A stretch of DNA of 15,418 nt, from assembly GCA_964515405.1 (NCBI GenBank), contig CAZERD010000034.1, positions 1-15,418 on the forward strand. The letters are read 5' to 3'. A program made the position numbers and the translations under genes. A model generated the notes under the pieces. The model had not been told where the DNA came from. It saw only the letters and a program-made list of their open reading frames with translations, and did no database searches. Of this stretch, positions 6,355-11,140 are shown piece after piece. Origin of the DNA: CAZERD01 sp964515405. Its GTDB lineage: Bacteria > Campylobacterota_A > Desulfurellia > Desulfurellales > CAZERD01. Within the stretch, counting starts at the first letter, position 1, and every line of letters begins with the position of its first letter.

Positions 6355-7236
6355 ATGTTGAAGAAACTACTGATCAGTGGAGCTCTGGCGGTTGCACTGA
6401 GTGCACCAGCATTTGGAGCAACAAACATAAACACGCTGGTGAATGAACTGCCACCACAGGTTAGAAACAGGGCAGAGGTTATGCTGAACATAGGGATCAA
6501 TTCAAGCGCCGTAGCTGAAATGCTTCAGAATATGGTACAAAAAAAGATAAACACACAAACGGAACTCCAGATAATAAATCAAGTAATAGCCGCCAAGCAG
6601 CAAGGACTTCCGGTGGATCCAGTAGTGGAAAAAGCAGATGAAGGTTTTGCCAAGGGCGTATCCGCTACAAAGATTGTACAAGCCATGCAACAGGTGAGAA
6701 ACACATATGCCTATGCCTACGCTCAGACTAAGAAGCTCAATATACCACCCCAGGCACAGAAGCAGGTCGCAACCAACATAGCAAACGCACTATCCGCCGG
6801 CATGACAATGGACGAGATGAATCAGATAATGACACAGCTTAGGGAGAAAACAAAAACAATGAACCAAACACAAGCACAAGCACTGGCCGTGAACGCTACA
6901 GCCACAGCTGCAACGTTTGTAATGTACGGTGCACCTGGCACCCAAGCCGCATCAACTGTAACAAATGCCCTCAAAAACAACATGACACCACATCAACTGG
7001 AGCAAATAAGAACCATGTTTATGCAGGCAGCAACCTCAACCGATCCAACCACCGTGGTGAATCACATTAATTCCAGCGTTACAAACGGTAGCATGCCCAG
7101 CATGGATATAATGACAGGCACAACTACCAACATGGGCGGCTCCGGTGGAGGAATGGGCGGCTCCGGTGGAGGAATGGGCGGCTCCGGTGGAGGAATGGGC
7201 GGCTCCGGTGGAGGAATGGGCGGCAACCCATTCTAA
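6355..7236 (+). CDS. Secreted protein with four degenerate helical repeats and a Gly-rich (MGGSGGG)n tail
   Basis: A Sec signal peptide is clear (MLKKLLISGALAVALSAPAFG|A), so the 272-residue mature protein is exported. Four degenerate 28-residue units can be aligned at residues 35-62, 89-116, 137-164 and 197-224, each of the form 'helix, G/N-[MVI]-[TSN], helix': RAEVMLNIGINSSAVAEML, KADEGFAKGVSATKIVQAM, IANALSAGMTMDEMNQIM and VTNALKNNMTPHQLEQI. The spacers are rich in Gln, Ala and Thr. Residues 260-290 are MGGSGGG repeats. No enzyme motif and no Cys is present. It lies behind its own ECF-type promoter and before a strong terminator, so it is probably the main product of the stress circuit. 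The ATG at 6355 is 4 bases from AGGAGGTG; a TTG one codon on is possible. Function unknown. Confidence 0.85.
   Translation: MLKKLLISGALAVALSAPAFGATNINTLVNELPPQVRNRAEVMLNIGINSSAVAEMLQNMVQKKINTQTELQIINQVIAAKQQGLPVDPVVEKADEGFAKGVSATKIVQAMQQVRNTYAYAYAQTKKLNIPPQAQKQVATNIANALSAGMTMDEMNQIMTQLREKTKTMNQTQAQALAVNATATAATFVMYGAPGTQAASTVTNALKNNMTPHQLEQIRTMFMQAATSTDPTTVVNHINSSVTNGSMPSMDIMTGTTTNMGGSGGGMGGSGGGMGGSGGGMGGSGGGMGGNPF
7132..7224 (+). repeat. In-frame 21-bp tandem repeat, four perfect copies plus a partial copy
   Basis: Units start at 7132, 7153, 7174 and 7195 and are identical at all 21 bases, including silent positions; a fifth unit keeps the first 9 bases from 7216. Each unit encodes MGGSGGG. 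Identity at third positions suggests recent slippage or unequal exchange rather than selection on protein alone. Copy number change would lengthen or shorten the tail without breaking the frame. Confidence 0.98.
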
Positions 7237-7265
7237 GCACCTTCACATAAACTCTTCAACCCCTG

Positions 7266-7294
7266 CCCGCTGACCAGTAGTCGGCGGGTTTTTT
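7266..7294 (+). terminator. Intrinsic terminator after the secreted repeat-protein gene
   Basis: CCCGCTGAC (7266-7274), loop CAGTA, GTCGGCGGG (7280-7288): a 9-bp stem with one G-U pair, then six T (7289-7294). It ends rightward transcription of the ECF region. On the other strand the sequence after the stem is not T-rich, so it should not stop the leftward recombinase operon. Confidence 0.93.
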
Positions 7295-7340
7295 CATGCA
7301 TTATTATACCGCGAGCGATATCTATCCAGGAAAAGACTTC

Positions 7341-8165
7341 TCAATCATCAGAAGCCAACGGATGACTACCATCGTATGTCTCGGCAAGCCTCTTAAGATT
7401 GACATGTGTGTAAACTTCTGTTGCTTTTACAGAAGAATGACCCAGCAACTTCTGTAGAACCCTAACATCCATATTGTTACTGATAAGATGCGTGGCACGT
7501 GTATGTCTCAAGGTATGAGGAGAAATATCCTTAAACAGAACAATAAGAGCATACTTTTTCACTATATTCTGGAGACCCCTTGTTGTGAGTCTCCTACCAT
7601 ATCTATTGAGAAATACAGCTCCTTCTTTCCTCTCTCCCACATAGGTCTTCAAGTGCTCAGATGCCCTCTTAGTCATCGGAACATACATCTCAAACCCACC
7701 CTTCCTTTTGACCCTCAATCTCAACCTCTGAAAATCAATGTCCGATACATCAAGACCAACCAACTCCGACGCTCTCAACGAACTTGAATACAACAGTTCC
7801 ATGATGGCCCTGTCCCTGACATCCTTTATAGATTCAAGAAGATGTTTCGTTTCGTCAACATCCAAAAAACCCGGTAAATGTTTGTCTATTTTGGGCCTAA
7901 TAACAAACTCTACAGGATTTTTATCAACCACACCTTTCCCTTTGAGAAAATTAAAAAATACACTCAAAGAGGAGAGCTTCCTTTTAATAGTCGAACTGGA
8001 ACAACCCTTTCTTCTCAGGAATACAACAAATCCACTAAGCCCCCTTTCATCAAATGATCCCCCATACTTGAGAAACTCTTTAACATCAGAAAGATAAGCC
8101 CGCCTTGTGTGTGCAGAAAGGTATGCAGCTTCAACAAACCTTCTGAATTCATCCAGAAAAACCAT
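7341..8165 (-). CDS. Xer-family tyrosine recombinase (XerC/XerD-like)
   Basis: A 274-residue tyrosine recombinase. The N-terminal SAM-like core-binding domain covers about residues 1-85 and the catalytic domain about 100-260. All catalytic residues are visible: Arg131 (LRASEL), Lys155, His217 and Arg220 (SPHTLRHTRATH), His243 (LLGHSSVKATE) and Tyr252 (VYTHV). The length is slightly shorter than E. coli XerD (298). It overlaps rfaE2 by 17 bases and is the last gene of the gmhA-rfaE2 operon, so it looks like a chromosomal housekeeping gene (dimer resolution) rather than part of a mobile element; no dif-like site or element ends were recognised nearby. XerC, XerD or a single-recombinase type cannot be told apart from this alone. 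Confidence 0.92.
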   Translation of the reverse strand: MVFLDEFRRFVEAAYLSAHTRRAYLSDVKEFLKYGGSFDERGLSGFVVFLRRKGCSSSTIKRKLSSLSVFFNFLKGKGVVDKNPVEFVIRPKIDKHLPGFLDVDETKHLLESIKDVRDRAIMELLYSSSLRASELVGLDVSDIDFQRLRLRVKRKGGFEMYVPMTKRASEHLKTYVGERKEGAVFLNRYGRRLTTRGLQNIVKKYALIVLFKDISPHTLRHTRATHLISNNMDVRVLQKLLGHSSVKATEVYTHVNLKRLAETYDGSHPLASDD

Positions 8166-8640
8166 GAAGGATTTTCCTTATTATACCCGTAGTGGATCGT
8201 CCCTTAAGCAGATCCACAAACTCGCACCTGCCGCCGTAGGATTCCACAAACTCTGAACCTACTATACCCTTATCCCTCCAGTCTGCACCTTTAACAAGTA
8301 CATGAGGCCTAACGATTTTTATCAGCTCCATAGGGGTCTCTTCACCGAACACAACCACATAATCTACAAAGTATAAGGAAGCCAACACAAGAGCCCTGTC
8401 CTTTTCGGGATTAATAGGACGTCCATCACCCTTTATTACCCTCACAGAACTGTCCGAATTTAAACCCACAATCAGCACATCACCCTTGAGTCGAGCTCCC
8501 CACAGATAGCTAATATGGCCAGCATGTAGTATATCAAAGCACCCGTTAGTGAACACAACAACCCGACCCTCAGCCCTCAAACGGGAAGATATGTTTCCTA
8601 TCTCATCAAATCCCTTTATTTTCTCCTCAGGCGAAAGCAT
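8149..8640 (-). CDS. rfaE2: D-glycero-beta-D-manno-heptose 1-phosphate adenylyltransferase
   Basis: This monofunctional nucleotidyltransferase matches the C-terminal half of E. coli HldE. It makes ADP-heptose for the LPS inner core. Signatures are VVFTNGCFDILHAGHISYL with the HxGH motif, VGLNSDSSVRVIKGDGRPI, LVKGADW, and GRSTTGIIRKI near the end. I chose the ATG at 8640; a TTG two codons upstream is possible, but its only ribosome-site match (GAGA) is 3 bases away against 9 for the ATG. The start lies inside gmhA (14-base overlap). The kinase half (RfaE1) and GmhB are not in the window. Confidence 0.95.
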   Translation of the reverse strand: MLSPEEKIKGFDEIGNISSRLRAEGRVVVFTNGCFDILHAGHISYLWGARLKGDVLIVGLNSDSSVRVIKGDGRPINPEKDRALVLASLYFVDYVVVFGEETPMELIKIVRPHVLVKGADWRDKGIVGSEFVESYGGRCEFVDLLKGRSTTGIIRKILHGFSG

Positions 8641-9193
8641 CTTCAATCATCTCGCATATGGTATGAATTACAAACTCATGTGCCTCTTGAATTCTCGGAG
8701 TGGAAGTAGACTGGATCACTATGGCTTTATCACAAACAGGAGCTATACTCCCACCATCACAACCCAACAGTCCAATAGTCACACACCCGATCCCTCCTGC
8801 TTCCACAATGGCATTGTAAACATTCTTAGAGTTACCACTTGTACTTATCCCTATAAGCACATCACTAGGTTTCCCTAAGGCCCGAACTTGTTTAGAAAAA
8901 ACCTCATCATACGAGTAGTCATTCGCAATACTCGTCACAACAGAAGAATCGGTAGTAAGAGCAATAGCAGGTAACGGGCACCTTTCTCTCAAGAACCTAT
9001 TAACAAGCTCCGCAGCCATATGTTGGGCGTCCGCAGCAGAGCCGCCATTGCCGCAGACCATCAATTTCCCCTCCCCCTTTAGGGATTTCACTATAGTTTG
9101 AGCTACCCATTTGATTTCATCATACATCGGTGAAAGGCTGTCCAGTACACTCTTTAACTCATCTAAGGATTGAAAAAATCTTTCTCTTTTCAT
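8627..9193 (-). CDS. gmhA: Sedoheptulose-7-phosphate isomerase
   Basis: GmhA catalyses the first step of heptose synthesis for LPS. The 188 residues form a single SIS domain: CGNGGSAADAQHMAAELVNRF carries the zinc-binding His/Glu segment, ISTSGNSKNV the phosphosugar loop, and STPRIQEAHEFVIHTICEMIE the C-terminal Gln/His metal ligands. DiaA is a related SIS protein, but the direct link to rfaE2 makes GmhA the better call. The ATG is preceded by TAGGGA at 6-base spacing. It starts 14 bases from the divergent epmA-like gene, so its promoter must lie inside that gene. Confidence 0.95.
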   Translation of the reverse strand: MKRERFFQSLDELKSVLDSLSPMYDEIKWVAQTIVKSLKGEGKLMVCGNGGSAADAQHMAAELVNRFLRERCPLPAIALTTDSSVVTSIANDYSYDEVFSKQVRALGKPSDVLIGISTSGNSKNVYNAIVEAGGIGCVTIGLLGCDGGSIAPVCDKAIVIQSTSTPRIQEAHEFVIHTICEMIEDAFA

Positions 9194-9198
9194 ACCAT
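9170..9198 (+). promoter_or_regulatory. Candidate promoter of the epmA-like gene, inside gmhA
   Basis: TTGAAA (9170-9175), 17 bases, TACCAT (9193-9198; four of six to TATAAT). Transcription would start around 9205, leaving a leader of only about three bases before the ATG at 9208. It overlaps the gmhA start codon. The match is moderate and no other candidate stood out. Confidence 0.4.
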
Positions 9199-9207
9199 TT
9201 CCCTACC

Positions 9208-10251
9208 ATGGGTTTTACAGGAAGGATAATCAAACGCACTCAAAAGTCAACACTGATATATGACGGCAATAGGATAATTAAACTAAATTTCAAAACCTCA
9301 CATTCTATAGGAGACATAATAGACGAACACGATAATCTGCTGACAAAATGCTTCTATGCACTACCACCCGAAAGAACCATAAGGGAAAGAGAAAGGCTCA
9401 AGCGGAGATTCCTGTATCTCAGGAGAATCCATCAGTTTTTTAATATCAGAGGGTTTGAGTTTGTAATAACAAAAAAACTAAAAAAACACCCCACCAATGA
9501 GACAAATATAAAGTACATAAAAACCAGTAGAGGCTTCATGGCAACATCCCCAGAGACAGAGCTAAAGAAACTCCTATCTCTTGGCTTTGCAAAGATATAT
9601 GAACTCGGTTTTGCCTATAGGGACGATCCTGAAGACTGTCTTCATGCACCGGAGTTCCTGATGCTTGAGTGGTATAGAATAAACTCAACACCAGAACGAA
9701 TAATAAACGATCTTACCAAGCTTATAAAATACCTCCACGGGAAGAACATAATCAAATACCACCGCAAAGCCATCAACATATCCATTTGCAACTATATATC
9801 CTACGAGGAAACCTTCAAGAAGTTCGTAGGCATAGACCCAACAACAACACCCACACAGGAAATGATAACAAGGTTCAACGTATTGGGCACCGAGGAGAGA
9901 TTAGAAGTGCTTGATGCTATATTCTCCACCCATATAGAAAAACATTTGGGCACCTCCTCTATAACAGTAGTGTATAACTTCCCAGCGGAGAGAGCAAATC
10001 TCTCCCGTGTGGACGGTAAATATGCAAAACGGTACGAGGTATATATGGGCGGCATTGAGCTGGCCAACTGTTACCAAGAGGAAACAAACTACAAAGCTCT
10101 GCTTGAAAGAAACCTCTTAACGGATATAGGCTTCAACAAAGCCATAGCTCACGGCATCCCCCCTGCTTCAGGTATAGCGGTAGGTGTGGAAAGACTTATA
10201 ATGATACTTGAGAACGAATCATGTATCACGCCAAACATCTCTATTTTTTAA
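9208..10251 (+). CDS. epmA: EpmA-like EF-P lysine ligase (LysRS paralogue)
   Basis: EpmA (GenX/PoxA/YjeA) attaches beta-lysine to elongation factor P. The class II synthetase core is present: motif 2 region IYELGFAYRDDPEDCLHAPEFLMLEWY (about residues 130-156, Arg138), VYMGGIELANCYQEE (about 278-292), and motif 3 ASGIAVGVERLIMIL (320-334, Arg329). Two points are odd: the usual FRNEE of motif 2 reads YRDDP, and there are about 50 extra N-terminal residues (GRIIKRTQKSTLIYDG... SIGDIID) that look like a shrunken OB fold. At 347 residues it is longer than E. coli EpmA (325). I use the ATG at 9208; an upstream ATG at 9130 would run through gmhA and has no family support. No efp or epmB is in the window. 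Confidence 0.85.
   Translation: MGFTGRIIKRTQKSTLIYDGNRIIKLNFKTSHSIGDIIDEHDNLLTKCFYALPPERTIRERERLKRRFLYLRRIHQFFNIRGFEFVITKKLKKHPTNETNIKYIKTSRGFMATSPETELKKLLSLGFAKIYELGFAYRDDPEDCLHAPEFLMLEWYRINSTPERIINDLTKLIKYLHGKNIIKYHRKAINISICNYISYEETFKKFVGIDPTTTPTQEMITRFNVLGTEERLEVLDAIFSTHIEKHLGTSSITVVYNFPAERANLSRVDGKYAKRYEVYMGGIELANCYQEETNYKALLERNLLTDIGFNKAIAHGIPPASGIAVGVERLIMILENESCITPNISIF
9223..9250 (-). promoter_or_regulatory. Candidate promoter of the gmhA-rfaE2-xer operon, inside the epmA-like gene
   Basis: Read leftward, TTGACT (9250-9245) is followed by 16 bases and TATCCT (9228-9223). Transcription would start near 9216, about 22 bases before the gmhA ATG, and the leader holds the TAGGGA ribosome site. 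Confidence 0.5.
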
Positions 10252-10832
10252 AAGATCCTGTAATAAGATTCATGAGCCAGCTTCAGCATAGGTATATCGC
10301 CCCGCGTGTTCCCATAGGCGTATATCTTTTCATACTCACTAAGGTTATATCTATTCCTGATTTTTTTGGCCTTCTCTTCTCCATAGCAATTATTCCCCTT
10401 GAGCCTACCTGTAATGACACCAGAATCAACTTCAAGACGAGTGGCTATAAGGTCAAACCCGAAGGCTCTACACCACCCTTCAAGATAGCATCTCAAGGAG
10501 GCCGATACTACAACCACCTTATCCCCTCTACCAAGATGCCACACTATTCTCTTCATAGCGTCCCTTCTAAGCATCCTAGGGAGTTTAACTTTACCAAACT
10601 CCACAGCGAGACTAAAGAACCTCTCATACTCCCATCCTCCAAAGAAGTAATCCACCACCCTCTCTTTCAATATATTATTGGAGACAACACCCATGGAATA
10701 CCCAAGAAAAACAGGCGAAAGCCTTAGTAACCCTTCTGCAAAAGCTCTACTACCTACAGCAAACCGTATAAATGCCGCAAAACTATCCCTCTCTGTAAGT
10801 GTACCATCAAAATCAAACAGAGCTAGATTCAC
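10248..10832 (-). CDS. HAD-IB family phosphatase (SerB-like)
   Basis: A cytoplasmic phosphatase of 194 residues. HAD motif I is DFDGTLT (Asp7, Asp9), motif II VVVVSAS (Ser110), motif III Lys154 in GEEKAKK, and motif IV YAYGNTRGDIPML (Asp179). The cap between motifs I and II fits subfamily IB, which includes phosphoserine phosphatase and related phosphomonoesterases; the substrate cannot be assigned. It is not GmhB, which is a different HAD class. The start is GTG at 10832, required because motif I is only six residues in. A six-codon frame (MECERR) ends in TGA overlapping that GTG and may couple translation. It is convergent with the epmA-like gene and the two share a TTAA, so both stop codons overlap. 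Confidence 0.9.
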   Translation of the reverse strand: MNLALFDFDGTLTERDSFAAFIRFAVGSRAFAEGLLRLSPVFLGYSMGVVSNNILKERVVDYFFGGWEYERFFSLAVEFGKVKLPRMLRRDAMKRIVWHLGRGDKVVVVSASLRCYLEGWCRAFGFDLIATRLEVDSGVITGRLKGNNCYGEEKAKKIRNRYNLSEYEKIYAYGNTRGDIPMLKLAHESYYRIF

Positions 10833-10864
10833 CTTCGTTCACACTCCATAACCACAAGCAGCGA

Positions 10865-10893
10865 ATTCTAACAGGAAACATATCAAAAAGCAA
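10865..10893 (-). promoter_or_regulatory. Candidate housekeeping promoter of the HAD gene
   Basis: Read leftward, TTGCTT (10893-10888), 17 bases, TAGAAT (10870-10865). The -10 is five of six, the -35 three of six. It begins right after the T-tract of the terminator at 10895, so the HAD gene can have its own promoter independent of the short upstream transcript. Confidence 0.45.
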
Positions 10894-10894
10894 C

Positions 10895-10918
10895 AAAAAA
10901 ACCCTCTCATAGGGGGTT
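10895..10918 (-). terminator. Intrinsic terminator of the short minus-strand transcript
   Basis: Read leftward, AACCC pairs with GGGTT, then one C-A mismatch and one C-G pair closing the loop TATGA, followed by T residues to 10895 (seven T in all, two of them in the stem). The stem is modest. On the plus strand the same hairpin is followed by AAGG, so it cannot serve rightward transcription. No minus-strand protein gene lies upstream of it, which is why a short RNA is proposed. Confidence 0.6.
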
Positions 10919-10941
10919 AAGGAGGAAGATGTTTTTTCATT
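10895..10941 (-). ncRNA. Candidate ECF-driven small RNA with anti-Shine-Dalgarno segment
   Basis: The RNA would start near 10941, just after an ECF-type promoter (CGTT at 10950-10947), and stop at the terminator T-tract at 10895, about 47 nt. Its 5' half is A/U-rich and unpaired and carries UCUUCCUCCUUAA (10929-10917), a perfect complement of a strong ribosome-binding site; its 3' half is the terminator hairpin. By analogy with sigmaE-driven MicA and RybB it could block translation of envelope mRNAs. Alternatives: it encodes a seven-residue leader peptide (MKKHLPP, ATG at 10940), or it is an attenuated leader of the HAD gene. Its short length and modest hairpin leave doubt. Confidence 0.5.
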
Positions 10942-10946
10942 AAAAG

Positions 10947-10972
10947 AACGTTTATGTGCACCAGATGTTACA
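10947..10972 (-). promoter_or_regulatory. Candidate ECF promoter P3, driving a short minus-strand RNA
   Basis: Read leftward, TGTAAC (10972-10967), 16 bases, CGTT (10950-10947), the same ten bases and spacing as the two sites in the ECF operon. It lies between genes, in the non-coding region upstream of the HAD gene, and points at the terminator at 10895-10918. The predicted start is near 10941-10940. Confidence 0.65.
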
Positions 10973-10985
10973 ATACCCATTCCAG

Positions 10986-11012
10986 TTGATTTTCATCGGT
11001 TTTTTTTATAAA
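10986..11012 (+). promoter_or_regulatory. Candidate promoter of the lipoprotein-rnc-era-glmM operon
   Basis: TTGATT (10986-10991), 15 bases, TATAAA (11007-11012). The spacing is short of the ideal 17. The predicted start, about 11018-11019, coincides with the lipoprotein ATG, so the mRNA may have no leader. It sits back to back with the minus-strand ECF promoter, whose -35 begins 14 bases to the left. Confidence 0.4.
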
Positions 11013-11018
11013 TTCTTT

Positions 11019-11138
11019 ATGGTGAAAAGGTTACTTTTGGTTTTTTCGTTGCTCATTATATTATCGACTGCACTATCCTCCTGCGGCCACAAGACAAACA
11101 TAGTACCCCCAAAGAGCACTACCTACTCCGTAAGGTGA
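11019..11138 (+). CDS. Tiny LptM-like lipoprotein (39 residues)
   Basis: The precursor has a clean lipoprotein signal peptide (MVKRLLLVFSLLIILSTALS) and lipobox LSSC with Cys22. The mature peptide is only 18 residues: CGHKTNIVPP then a Ser/Thr-rich end. CG-x-K followed by a PP pair recalls the start of mature LptM (YifL), which helps mature the LPS exporter LptD, but the length is far below E. coli LptM, so this is a resemblance, not an assignment. A reading from 10956 would add 21 residues that spoil the signal peptide and has no ribosome site; the ATG at 11019 also lacks one and may be leaderless. Its stop TGA is two bases before the rnc ATG. Confidence 0.65.
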   Translation: MVKRLLLVFSLLIILSTALSSCGHKTNIVPPKSTTYSVR

Positions 11139-11140
11139 GA

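Noticed and set aside
6957..6962. Another TGTAAC on the plus strand
   Set aside because: It is inside the secreted-protein gene and no CGTT follows at 15-17 bases.
7078..7083. Minus-strand TGTAAC inside the secreted-protein gene
   Set aside because: No CGTT at the required distance; chance match in coding sequence.
7132..7224. Tandem repeats as a possible CRISPR array
   Set aside because: The 21-bp units are directly adjacent with no spacers and are in frame in a protein gene.
7300..7320. Small inverted repeat near the end of the recombinase operon, as a minus-strand terminator
   Set aside because: Only about 6 pairs with a very small loop and no T-tract on the minus strand.
7341..8165. 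Tyrosine recombinase as the integrase of a mobile element
   Set aside because: It is embedded in a housekeeping operon with overlapping LPS genes; no attachment-site repeats, cargo or composition break was seen, and it is far from the tRNA genes.
9130..9207. Longer N-terminus of the epmA-like protein
   Set aside because: It would lie over the gmhA start and encode an unrelated 26-residue stretch; no ribosome site.
10929..10943. Plus-strand ATG with an excellent AGGAGG site
   Set aside because: The frame is only MFFH before a stop. The AGGAGG is better explained as the complement of the anti-Shine-Dalgarno of the minus-strand transcript.
10955..10996. Minus-strand mini-frame MKINWNGYCNIWCT as a Trp-type leader peptide
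   Set aside because: It lies across and upstream of the ECF promoter, so the predicted transcript would not contain it; no ribosome site.
10956..11018. Upstream extension of the tiny lipoprotein (MHQMLQYPF...)
   Set aside because: No ribosome site at 10956, and the added residues destroy the normal signal-peptide layout; it also runs across the ECF promoter.
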